12,440 nucleotides of DNA from JBAXHO01 sp037138855 (GTDB taxonomy: Bacteria > Patescibacteriota > Dojkabacteria > B142 > OLB20). Every line of letters starts with the position of its first letter. The stretch's first letter is position 1. Below the pieces are notes generated by a model. That model worked only from the letters and a program-made list of their open reading frames with translations. It did no database searches and was not told the origin of the DNA. The position numbers and the translations under genes were made by a program. The stretch is taken from the NCBI GenBank assembly GCA_037138855.1, contig JBAXHO010000049.1:1-12440 (forward strand), given 5' to 3'. This document shows positions 1 through 5,579 of this stretch, piece after piece.

Positions 1-70
1 AACCAGATTTCATTACAAAAATTATTAAAATATTTTCATACTATTATATCCTGCTCTACTAGCTTATACC

Positions 71-101
71 CCGGGGGACACTGCGTGTCCCGCCCCCTAA
101 T
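71..101. repeat. GC-rich REP-like hairpin, copy 1
   Basis: A GC-rich island in otherwise AT-rich DNA. GGGACAC (75-81) and GTGTCCC (85-91) form a perfect 7-bp stem around a TGC loop, followed by the tail GCCCCCTAAT (92-101). A second copy with the same tail lies at 12032-12060, and its stem differs by loss of one complete base pair. Paired change supports a selected structure. No function is known; REP-like intergenic elements can act in transcript stability or transposase recognition, but no such transposase is visible here. Confidence 0.7.
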
Positions 102-234
102 TTAATTATAGAAAAATTTTCAAAAATAAGCTATGTAATCCAATACAATATTTCTCAAAAAATATCAATCTTTTAATTTTAGTTATTAAACTCTTGCAGT
201 TTACCAGAATCCAAAATCACAAAATTTTATTTTA

Positions 235-290
235 TACTCTTAATACCTTATACTTAATACTTGCTACTTTATACTTGATACTTAATACTT
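235..290 (+). repeat. Degenerate heptamer tandem array (TACTTNA)
   Basis: Seven-base units in strict phase from 244: TACCTTA, TACTTAA, TACTTGC, TACTTTA, TACTTGA, TACTTAA, TACTT. They are preceded by a 9-base variant at 235-243. The array abuts the ATG of the Nudix gene at 291, so it replaces any ribosome binding site. TATACT at 233-238, at its left end, could act as a -10 box but has no good -35. Confidence 0.8.
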
Positions 291-803
291 ATGGAACCAT
301 ATGCTATCTTTCAATTCTGTCCACGCTGCAAAGCTGCTCTTGATCAGAAAAATTCTCCAAATCCCCGTAAAATCACTTGTACTAATTGCCATCTGGAATA
401 TTATTTAGGGCCATCTGCTGCCAATGCTATTGTGATAAAAAATGCCCAAGGAGAAATTCTGCTGGTGAAACGTAAAGATGATCCTGCCAAAGGTCTTTGG
501 GACTTGCCTGGTGGTTTTGTAGAATTTGATGAAACCCTGGAAGAGTCAATTCAACGTGAAATTAAAGAGGAATTGGGATTAACGCTCACAAATATCAAAT
601 ATTTAACTTCTGCAGCTGATTATTACTTATTCAAAGCTGTAAGATATCATACGATTGGTGCAATTTATACCGCCACAACTACAGAAACAAATATTCCTGC
701 TCATGATGATATCACTGCTACCCAATTTTTTGCTCCGACTGCTATTCCCTGGGAACAGATTGCGTTTCCAAGCATAACGGCGATTTTGAAACTAGTAATC
801 TAA
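291..803 (+). CDS. Nudix hydrolase with N-terminal zinc ribbon (Nudix 1)
   Basis: A 170-residue Nudix hydrolase, a family that cleaves nucleoside diphosphates linked to another group (X). Residues 10-33 carry CPRC...CTNC (C10, C13, C30, C33), a four-cysteine zinc ribbon as in NudC/ADP-ribose-pyrophosphatase-like Nudix proteins. The Nudix box at residues 75-97 is canonical: G75, E81, R89-E90, E93-E94, G96, with the glutamates that bind the catalytic metal. The substrate cannot be read from sequence; NADH, ADP-ribose or a damaged nucleotide are all possible. The ATG at 291 is chosen because it places the zinc ribbon intact at the N-terminus. There is no Shine-Dalgarno: a heptamer repeat touches the start codon. 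The gene stands alone, followed by repeat R1. Family assignment is firm, substrate unknown. Confidence 0.93.
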   Translation: MEPYAIFQFCPRCKAALDQKNSPNPRKITCTNCHLEYYLGPSAANAIVIKNAQGEILLVKRKDDPAKGLWDLPGGFVEFDETLEESIQREIKEELGLTLTNIKYLTSAADYYLFKAVRYHTIGAIYTATTTETNIPAHDDITATQFFAPTAIPWEQIAFPSITAILKLVI

Positions 804-825
804 CAATACTTACTAAAATGTAAAT

Positions 826-956
826 GCAATTTGAAATTTGCAAATTGCAATTTGGATCAATGCCCGAGATACGATCCTGAACTTGTTTCAGGACGCCATT
901 CGATTTTCACTCCTTCCGAAATGCCAAATGCATTATGCGAAATGCGTAATCTTCCC
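826..956. repeat. Interspersed repeat R1 (left flank of toxin-antitoxin pair)
   Basis: About 131 bases, matching 1667-1809 in the same orientation. The first 31 bases are identical, as is a 23-base block around 872-894; between and after these the match is gapped but recognisable (GAAATGCCAA, TTATGCGAAAT). It contains an inverted repeat, GCAATTT/AAATTGC (826-832, 842-848), around the loop GAAATTTGC. A second hairpin is TCCTGAA/TTCAGGA (875-881, 887-893) with loop CTTGT. It begins 23 bases after the Nudix 1 stop and ends just before the toxin-antitoxin promoter. Confidence 0.85.
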
Positions 957-985
957 TTGACCACCTTCAATTTTTATCGTACTAT
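957..985 (+). promoter_or_regulatory. Predicted promoter of the toxin-antitoxin pair
   Basis: TTGACC (957-962) and TACTAT (980-985) are 17 bases apart. Transcription would start near 992, giving a leader of about 20 bases before the ATG at 1012. The -35 box directly follows the end of repeat R1. Confidence 0.5.
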
Positions 986-1011
986 TATATCTATCATTTA
1001 TTATAGATAAT

Positions 1012-1263
1012 ATGACAATCACATCTACCGAATTTCAGCAAAATGTTGGCTACTATCTAAAGGAAGCTGAAAAAGGTAAAACAATCCAGATCAATAAACA
1101 AAAGCCTACCAAAGCTATTTTCGATCTCAAACTTGCATCTAAAAAAGATACTGCAGTAACAAGCCCTTCTCGTAAAGAGTTAGTATTAAAATTAATTAAA
1201 GAACTTAATATTAAAGGTAGGAAAGAAAGTGGCTTAGAGTTTCAACATCGGGTCAGGTCTTAA
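1012..1263 (+). CDS. Phd/YefM-type antitoxin
   Basis: An 83-residue antitoxin. Residues 1-37 (TSTEFQQNVGYYLKEAEKGK, then a short strand region) match the N-terminal DNA-binding and dimerisation fold of the Phd/YefM family. The basic, probably disordered C-terminal half is where such antitoxins wrap the toxin. It lies four bases upstream of a PIN-domain toxin, the usual antitoxin-first order, and the pair very probably shares one transcript. Phd/YefM proteins commonly repress their own promoter; the -10 box lies about 27 bases upstream of the start. No Shine-Dalgarno is visible. The pair is bracketed by direct repeats R1 and R2. Family confidence is good; activity is untested. Confidence 0.85.
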   Translation: MTITSTEFQQNVGYYLKEAEKGKTIQINKQKPTKAIFDLKLASKKDTAVTSPSRKELVLKLIKELNIKGRKESGLEFQHRVRS

Positions 1264-1267
1264 TAAA

Positions 1268-1642
1268 ATGACAATAATTGATACAAATATTATCTGTTCG
1301 TTATTTGATCCTAATGATAGTAATCATGAAAAGGCTACAAATCATTTCTTTAATATTCCTGAAAATGAAGAAATCCGAATCCCTTTTATAGTTGCCAGCG
1401 AACTGGCAATCGATCCTGCTAGCAAAAAATTCTATCTGGGCATAAAAGCTATTACCAAAAAATTCCTGCCAAACAATGAAACCGACATTGAATTCATACT
1501 TGATCTACCGATGTCTATTAAAAAACAACTTAAAGCCAATGATTGTTTAATTTTAGCGTTATGTCAGAGGCATCATGCCCGGCTGCTCACCCTTGATAAA
1601 AACTTGATTAAAGCACTCAGAACTGTGGACAGTAGTCGGTAG
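1268..1642 (+). CDS. vapC: PIN-domain toxin ribonuclease (VapC family)
   Basis: A 124-residue PIN-domain protein, the endoribonuclease toxin of VapBC-type modules, acting on tRNA or rRNA in the cytoplasm. The acidic metal-binding residues are all present: D5 (IIDTNI), E45 (ASELA), D92 (NDCLILAL) and D110 (LTLDKN). Length fits the family. It starts four bases after the antitoxin stop, so translation is probably coupled. Oddity: the last eight residues, LRTVDSSR, are encoded by an interspersed repeat that also ends the unrelated Nudix 2 protein with the same eight residues. The native C-terminus was therefore probably replaced or extended. The catalytic core lies upstream of this tail and looks intact. 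Confidence 0.88.
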   Translation: MTIIDTNIICSLFDPNDSNHEKATNHFFNIPENEEIRIPFIVASELAIDPASKKFYLGIKAITKKFLPNNETDIEFILDLPMSIKKQLKANDCLILALCQRHHARLLTLDKNLIKALRTVDSSR

Positions 1643-1665
1643 ACTGAAGACTGGAGGATAAGAGG
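1624..1665. repeat. Degenerate heptamer array over the vapC stop
   Basis: Seven-base units in phase: TGTGGAC, AGTAGTC, GGTAGAC, TGAAGAC, TGGAGGA, TAAGAGG. The vapC stop codon (TAG, 1640-1642) lies inside the third unit. The array runs directly into repeat R2. A close relative lies at 2254-2288 over the stop of Nudix 2. Confidence 0.8.
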
Positions 1666-1666
1666 A

Positions 1667-1809
1667 GCAATTTGAAATTTGCAAATTGCAATTTGGAGCA
1701 ATTCACGTTTTCCTCAGAGATTCGATCCTGAACTTGTTTCAGGACTAGATTCGTTTCTGTTCCCTCCCTCGAAATGCCAAGTGCGTTATGCGAAATACGG
1801 TTCTTGCCC
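1667..1809. repeat. Interspersed repeat R2 (between toxin and Nudix 2)
   Basis: Direct repeat of R1 (826-956), about 143 bases. It holds the same GCAATTT-loop-AAATTGC inverted repeat (1667-1673, 1683-1689) with loop GAAATTTGC at 1674-1682. It also has the same TCCTGAA/TTCAGGA hairpin (1726-1732, 1738-1744). It ends a few bases before the promoter of Nudix 2. An ATG inside it at 1788 is in frame with Nudix 2 but lies upstream of the predicted transcription start. Confidence 0.85.
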
Positions 1810-1814
1810 ATATT

Positions 1815-1823
1815 TGCTATACT
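1815..1823 (+). promoter_or_regulatory. Extended -10 promoter of Nudix 2
   Basis: TGC followed by TATACT (TG at 1815-1816, hexamer 1818-1823) is an extended -10 element. No good -35 is seen. Transcription from about 1830 supports the ATG at 1848 as the Nudix 2 start and excludes the upstream in-frame ATG at 1788. Confidence 0.5.
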
Positions 1824-1847
1824 ATGATTTACCTTACAAATAAATCA

Positions 1848-2279
1848 ATGTCACACACTGAAATTCCTCTGCACGTTGTCTTCGTCGACGCCTGGATCAA
1901 GAAAAATGGCAAGTTTCTCCTGGCCCAAAGGTCAAGTAAAGATGACCAATCAGCTGGTCTCTGGGCAGCACCAGGTGGTAAAGTGGAAATGGAAATTTGC
2001 GATGAAATTGTCGAGGAAGCTATCAGACGCGAAATCCGCGAAGAAGTGGGAGTTGAAATTACAAATCTCAGATATTTCGCAAGTAAATCATTTGTCCGCT
2101 CCAGTGGTCATCACGTCATCTCACTTTCTTTTCTGGCAGATTACCTTTCCGGCGAAGCCAAACCACTTGAGGATCAGCAAGCTGTCGGCTGGTTCACTAT
2201 CGAAGAAATGAAACCAATGCTAAGTGGATTTTGGACGAAAACGCTGGAAACTCTTAGGACGGTAGACAGTAGTCGGTAG
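1848..2279 (+). CDS. Nudix hydrolase, MutT-like, with insertion in the Nudix box (Nudix 2)
   Basis: A 143-residue Nudix hydrolase. The frame opens at 1788, but that ATG lies in repeat R2 and upstream of an extended -10 box, so 1848 is preferred. The box (residues 44-69) has G44, then KVEM, three extra residues EIC (49-51), D52, E53, and a normal REIREEVGV (61-69). The usual spacing G-x5-E is therefore G-x8-E; removing EIC restores the canonical motif exactly. The metal-binding glutamates are retained, so activity is possible but the loop is altered. A MutT-like role in nucleotide-pool cleaning is plausible; the substrate is unknown. The C-terminus LRTVDSSR is contributed by a repeat and shared with VapC upstream. 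Repeats flank the gene on both sides. Confidence 0.88.
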   Translation: MSHTEIPLHVVFVDAWIKKNGKFLLAQRSSKDDQSAGLWAAPGGKVEMEICDEIVEEAIRREIREEVGVEITNLRYFASKSFVRSSGHHVISLSFLADYLSGEAKPLEDQQAVGWFTIEEMKPMLSGFWTKTLETLRTVDSSR

Positions 2280-2288
2280 ACAGGAGGT
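2254..2288. repeat. Degenerate heptamer array over the Nudix 2 stop
   Basis: Units TTAGGAC, GGTAGAC, AGTAGTC, GGTAGAC, AGGAGGT in strict seven-base phase. The stop codon (2277-2279) lies within. It is the same family as 1624-1665, sharing the stretch AGACAGTAGTCGGTAGAC apart from one base. Confidence 0.8.
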
Positions 2289-2296
2289 TGAAAAAA

Positions 2297-2324
2297 GAAA
2301 TTTGAAAATTGCAAATTGCAATTT
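2297..2324. repeat. Truncated interspersed repeat R3
   Basis: GAAATTTGAAAATTGC plus AAATTGCAATTT corresponds to the left end of R1 and R2 with small changes. The CCTGAA hairpin and right half are missing. As in R2, a heptamer array precedes it. Confidence 0.75.
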
Positions 2325-2348
2325 AACTATATAACAGAAATAATGTTT

Positions 2349-2354
2349 TATAAT
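2349..2354 (+). promoter_or_regulatory. Predicted -10 box of the Ppx/GppA gene
   Basis: A perfect TATAAT 19 bases before the ATG at 2374, which would give a very short leader. No convincing -35 hexamer is seen 16-18 bases upstream. Confidence 0.4.
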
Positions 2355-2373
2355 TACATTTAAATCTTCAGCA

Positions 2374-3339
2374 ATGCATTTACCTCCAAAGTGTAAAATA
2401 GCGTTATTTGATCTGGGCTCATCTGCGTTAAAGCTTCAAATAATGGAAGTGAATAGAGATAAATACAATTCCGTTTTTTTCCAAAAATATGATACCAACT
2501 TAAAACAGGGCATCGGAAGCACCGGCGATATTAATGACACAACCATAAGCATGGTTGTAGATATTTTTAATAAATGTTTAGCAATAACAAGAGAACACAA
2601 TGTCTTTGCGTCCTATATAGTAGCTACGGATGCTTTACGAAAGGCAGCAAATAAAGCAGTTTTAACAAAAAAAATTGAGGAAATAATCCATACCGATGTT
2701 AATATTGTCACCCAAATCCAGGAAGCAAGACTATTTTGGTTAGCGGCAACTCAAAATTTAAAACCCAGTTATGACTCGCCTTTGATCACATTTGATATTG
2801 GTGGAGGATCAGTACAAATCTGTTGTGGTACCAGACAAAATCTCAAGAAAATCTACACATTTAATACCGGAGCTGTCATATTATTTGAAAAATTCATTAA
2901 ACACGATCCTTGTCTGCCAAGCGAATTTAATGATCTAAAAAATTTCATCTCTGATCAATTAGCTGTAATCGATTTTTCAGGTTCAAGAAAATCGATAATT
3001 ATCCATGGCTCTTCTTCGATAGTTAACTTTTATCGAGAAACTGGCTTCAAATTTAACGAATGCCTCTATACTAAAGATGAAAAAATTCAGGTAAATATAA
3101 ATGAAACCCAGAGAATGATCAACAAAATCATTGCATTATCTATTGATGAAAGAAGAAAATTATTTCCATCCAGGCCAAATTTCATGGATATGGCATACGT
3201 TGGGTTGACTTATGTCACAATGCTTGCCAATAAATTCGATCTGAATGTAGAAATTCCCACAAATAGAAGTATCGTCGACGGAATTATGTATGTTATCCAA
3301 TCCAGCTCATTGCAAGACTTTTTCAAGGATACCAAGTAA
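2374..3339 (+). CDS. Ppx/GppA-family phosphatase
   Basis: A 321-residue member of the exopolyphosphatase/guanosine-pentaphosphatase family, an ASKHA-fold hydrolase releasing phosphate from polyphosphate or pppGpp in the cytoplasm. The motifs occur in family order: FDLGSSALK (residues 12-20, phosphate 1 loop), TDALR (85-89), IQEAR (115-119; E117 in the place of the SGxEEAR catalytic glutamate), DIGGGS (141-146, phosphate 2 loop) and NRSIVDGI (297-304). The usual glycine-rich adenosine-type motif is HGSSS (211-215). The length equals the two-domain core without the C-terminal HD domain of long Ppx enzymes. The gene stands alone, convergent with the antitoxin gene downstream. Polyphosphate and pppGpp substrates cannot be separated from sequence. 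Confidence 0.85.
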   Translation: MHLPPKCKIALFDLGSSALKLQIMEVNRDKYNSVFFQKYDTNLKQGIGSTGDINDTTISMVVDIFNKCLAITREHNVFASYIVATDALRKAANKAVLTKKIEEIIHTDVNIVTQIQEARLFWLAATQNLKPSYDSPLITFDIGGGSVQICCGTRQNLKKIYTFNTGAVILFEKFIKHDPCLPSEFNDLKNFISDQLAVIDFSGSRKSIIIHGSSSIVNFYRETGFKFNECLYTKDEKIQVNINETQRMINKIIALSIDERRKLFPSRPNFMDMAYVGLTYVTMLANKFDLNVEIPTNRSIVDGIMYVIQSSSLQDFFKDTK

Positions 3340-3349
3340 ACAAATGGTA

Positions 3350-3403
3350 GATTACAATTTACAATAATATTTAATTTTATTTTAGAATACAATTTTTGTA
3401 ATC
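3350..3403. terminator. Possible terminator hairpin between convergent genes
   Basis: GATTACAA (3350-3357) and TTGTAATC (3396-3403) are perfect 8-base arms around a 38-base AT-rich loop. They lie in the gap between the converging Ppx/GppA and antitoxin genes. The stem is AT-rich with no clear T-tract directly after it, so this is weak. Confidence 0.25.
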
Positions 3404-3466
3404 ATTTATAAACACTAGTCTTGCCTTCGTGTCCGCCGATGTTAAAAACAGAAATTAATTTCAAAT

Positions 3467-3733
3467 TTATTCATTTTCAAAGGTGTCTAAAACATTTTCA
3501 ATTTCCTGGTTAGACTTAGCAGTAATATACTTGCCATTTAATAGATCCTGTTTTCCCTGATTGATTTCCTGATCGTACCTACTAATCACTCCTATCCCAA
3601 TCTTACCAAGTGAGTATTCTTTCATCAACAAACGTAATACTGTCGAAACATCAAGTCCATCAGCCTTTACTGTTTCCTCAAATTGCATTTTTAATTTAGT
3701 TGGTACTCTTAATTGTACAGTAGCTGTGTTCAT
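3467..3733 (-). CDS. RelB/DinJ-like antitoxin, no adjacent toxin
   Basis: An 88-residue ribbon-helix-helix antitoxin. Residues 1-40 follow the RelB/DinJ pattern: TVQLRV as the DNA-binding strand, then a helix, then GLDVSTVLRLLMKEY, close to the family's GLdvstAirlfl motif. The acidic C-terminal region (ending NVLDTFENE) would be the toxin-binding arm. In such operons the toxin (RelE/YafQ type) follows the antitoxin, but the next gene downstream is the end of the opposite-strand Ppx/GppA gene, with no reading frame for a toxin in the 127-base gap. It is therefore orphan: a remnant, an anti-addiction antitoxin, or a stand-alone repressor. The promoter carries strong operator-like repeats, consistent with autoregulation. 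Confidence 0.82.
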   Translation of the reverse strand: MNTATVQLRVPTKLKMQFEETVKADGLDVSTVLRLLMKEYSLGKIGIGVISRYDQEINQGKQDLLNGKYITAKSNQEIENVLDTFENE

Positions 3734-3762
3734 TATTTTTTATTAATATTTACTGGAATTGT

Positions 3763-3792
3763 ACTATAACTATCACTATATTGTAAATACAA
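3763..3792 (-). promoter_or_regulatory. Promoter and operator-like repeats of the orphan antitoxin
   Basis: Read on the minus strand: TTGTAT (3792-3787), an 18-base spacer, then TATAGT (3768-3763) as -35 and -10. The promoter overlaps three hexamers in tandem, TATAGT-GATAGT-TATAGT (3780-3763), and the inverted repeat TTGTA-TT-TACAA (3792-3781). Ribbon-helix-helix antitoxins bind such short repeats over their own promoter, so autorepression is a reasonable inference. Confidence 0.5.
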
Positions 3793-3806
3793 TTTATTTA
3801 TTGCAA

Positions 3807-5354
3807 CTAAGAATTTCTTAATTGATTTTCCATAATTTGAAAGTATTTCTGGATTCCAATCCCTTCTAAAAACCTTTCGTCATGCGAAACTACGATCAGC
3901 GCTCCTTTGTAAGCATTTATCGCTGATTTGATGGCAGTAATGGTCTCCAGATCAAGGTTATTAGTAGGCTCATCAAGAATCAGTAGATCAATTGCTTTAA
4001 GGGAAATTATGGCGAACGACAAACGAGCAATTTCCCCGCCACTGAGACTTCCAGCAAGCTTCTCCAGATCAAAATCTTCTTTAAATCCCAGATTTCCCAA
4101 AGCTTTGCGTAAAGTTTCATATTTTATTTCCGAATTTGTTTTAAATAGATTTTGATAAATTGATATATCAGGAGAGATCAAATCATACTTCTGATCCAGA
4201 TAAAGCGTTTGATATTCGCTACCGTATTGGACGTCTCCCAGGAGAAATTTTCGCTTCTGATACGCCAGCTCTTTGATGAATGTGGTCTTACCAGAGCCGT
4301 TATCACCAAGTATCGCGATACGATCCTGATGATAAAGTGAGAAATTTATATCTAAAAGAAGAGAATTTTTTTTATTGAATGCTAATTTACCTCCCGCAAT
4401 ATTTATGATCAGCCCCCGTTTTGGCTGATAATCTAGCTCCAGGAAATGTCGCTGTGATATTACTGGTTTATTAGCCATAAGAATCTCTTCCAACCCTTCC
4501 TCTTTTCTCACCAGCAAAAATTTCTTTTGAGTTGCCTTTTTTTCTGAGCGATTTTTGAAGTAAGCTTCGGCAAAACGGTCAGTTTTCCGGGTTTTTACAA
4601 TATCCTTACCATACTGTTTGGAGCGCTCTGCTCTTTTGTGCTCAGCTACTTTTACTTTCTGGAGATTTTTGATTTCTTTTTTTGTCTCCAGATACCTCCT
4701 GGACCGGGACATTTCTTGATTGTGTCGAAATTGCTGATAAGCATCGTAATTGCCACCAAAAGTGATAATTTTACCTTGTTGCAAATGCCAGATTTGTTCG
4801 ACCGTATCATTCAGAAATTGTACATTATGGCTCACCACCAGGTATGCAAATCGTGCTGATTTTAATAAAGCTGTCAATTGTTTGATCGCTTTCAAATCCA
4901 AATGATTGGTTGGCTCGTCCAAAAAAATCAGCTCCGGCTCAGCAGCCAATACTGAGCATAGTTTCAGCTTAAGCAACTCACCTCCGCTTAGCCTATTCAC
5001 AGGCTGTTCCGGATCCAGCTTCCACTGAAAGACTTGCTCGAGACTGATCAATATTTGCCACCATTCGGGATTATTCTGAGCCAGATATTGCCATACAGGC
5101 AGCTTACTTCGATAATCATCAAACTCAATCTGTGGGAGATATCCAATCCGAACTGATTTTGAAATAGTCCCCTGATCGGCTTTCAAATCTTCCAGTAAAA
5201 GCTTGAGAAAGCTACTCTTCCCTGAGCCATTAGCACCGATGAGACCTATCCGGTCACAAGAATTAATACTTCCGGAAACATCATCCAGTATAATTTTTGG
5301 TCCAAGCGTTAATTTTAAATTTTGAAACTGTAGTAGGTTCTTTTTTTGTAACAT
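3807..5354 (-). CDS. ABC-F family ATPase (ribosome-associated)
   Basis: A 515-residue soluble protein with two ABC ATPase domains and no membrane segments, the ABC-F architecture. Domain 1 has GANGSGKS (40-47), LSGGE (122-126), FLDEP (144-148) and H176. Domain 2 has GDNGSGKT (350-357), LSGGE (437-441), ILDEP (459-463) and H491. Both sites look catalytically complete. Between them, residues about 205-300 form a highly basic, probably helical linker, the region that reaches the ribosomal P-site tRNA and peptidyl-transferase centre in this family. ABC-F proteins either release stalled ribosomes or displace ribosome-targeting antibiotics; sequence alone does not decide which. The start at 5354 precedes the first strand of domain 1. 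The roughly 150-base leader, with a possible 8-codon upstream frame and a hairpin, favours a regulated, resistance-type role. Confidence 0.92.
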   Translation of the reverse strand: MLQKKNLLQFQNLKLTLGPKIILDDVSGSINSCDRIGLIGANGSGKSSFLKLLLEDLKADQGTISKSVRIGYLPQIEFDDYRSKLPVWQYLAQNNPEWWQILISLEQVFQWKLDPEQPVNRLSGGELLKLKLCSVLAAEPELIFLDEPTNHLDLKAIKQLTALLKSARFAYLVVSHNVQFLNDTVEQIWHLQQGKIITFGGNYDAYQQFRHNQEMSRSRRYLETKKEIKNLQKVKVAEHKRAERSKQYGKDIVKTRKTDRFAEAYFKNRSEKKATQKKFLLVRKEEGLEEILMANKPVISQRHFLELDYQPKRGLIINIAGGKLAFNKKNSLLLDINFSLYHQDRIAILGDNGSGKTTFIKELAYQKRKFLLGDVQYGSEYQTLYLDQKYDLISPDISIYQNLFKTNSEIKYETLRKALGNLGFKEDFDLEKLAGSLSGGEIARLSFAIISLKAIDLLILDEPTNNLDLETITAIKSAINAYKGALIVVSHDERFLEGIGIQKYFQIMENQLRNS

Positions 5355-5360
5355 GATGAA

Positions 5361-5396
5361 ACTGACTAAATTAAAGTTTAACTAAAACCAGTCAGT
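5361..5396 (-). promoter_or_regulatory. Leader hairpin before the ABC-F start
   Basis: On the minus strand ACTGACT (5396-5390) pairs with AGTCAGT (5367-5361) across an AT-rich loop. The 3' arm ends six bases before the ATG at 5354, so folding would cover the initiation region. Confidence 0.4.
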
Positions 5397-5458
5397 AACA
5401 AAATGGAAAATTTGTGAAAATTGCAGTACGCCAAAACAAACTTTTATCAAGTCGCTAA

Positions 5459-5485
5459 CTAGTTGTTTGTTTGTATTCGTACCAT
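5459..5485 (-). CDS. Possible 8-codon leader peptide upstream of ABC-F
   Basis: ATG at 5485 followed by codons for V, R, I, Q, T, N, N and a TAG stop. It lies inside the predicted ABC-F leader, between the promoter and the start-proximal hairpin. Antibiotic-resistance ABC-F genes are often controlled by translation of such short frames. There is no ribosome binding site and a frame this short can arise by chance. Confidence 0.2.
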   Translation of the reverse strand: MVRIQTNN

Positions 5486-5512
5486 GTTGAGGTTAAATGA
5501 AAAGAAAAATTA

Positions 5513-5541
5513 ATTATAACTTATAGTAATGGATTAAGCAA
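5513..5541 (-). promoter_or_regulatory. Predicted promoter of the ABC-F gene
   Basis: On the minus strand TTGCTT (5541-5536), 17 bases, then a perfect TATAAT (5518-5513). Transcription would start near 5506 and leave a leader of about 150 bases. It nearly overlaps the divergent promoter at 5548-5556. Confidence 0.5.
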
Positions 5542-5547
5542 ATTTGA

Positions 5548-5556
5548 TGCTATAAT
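5548..5556 (+). promoter_or_regulatory. Extended -10 promoter of the dUTPase-fold gene
   Basis: TGC directly followed by TATAAT, a perfect extended -10 box. Transcription from about 5563 gives a short leader to the ATG at 5580. Its -35 region falls within the spacer of the divergent ABC-F promoter. Confidence 0.6.
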
Positions 5557-5579
5557 TCAAAATACCTAAAGTTATAAAA

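Noticed and set aside
1..48. Possible minus-strand gene leaving the left edge (TATAAT at 48-43, ATG at 13-11)
   Set aside because: Only four codons are visible, so no gene can be supported.
1617..1811. Minus-strand 64-residue frame across R2
   Set aside because: It lies within the repeat and the toxin 3' end, matches no protein family, and is a repeat translation rather than a gene.
1788..1847. Upstream in-frame ATG at 1788 as the Nudix 2 start
   Set aside because: It lies inside repeat R2 and before the extended -10 box; the extra 20 residues do not resemble a Nudix N-terminus.
1876..2211. Second plus-strand frame inside Nudix 2
   Set aside because: It is an out-of-frame shadow of the Nudix gene with no recognisable domain.
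3210..3392. Minus-strand 60-residue frame as a toxin partner for the orphan antitoxin
   Set aside because: It mostly overlaps the Ppx/GppA coding region antisense and has no RelE-like features.
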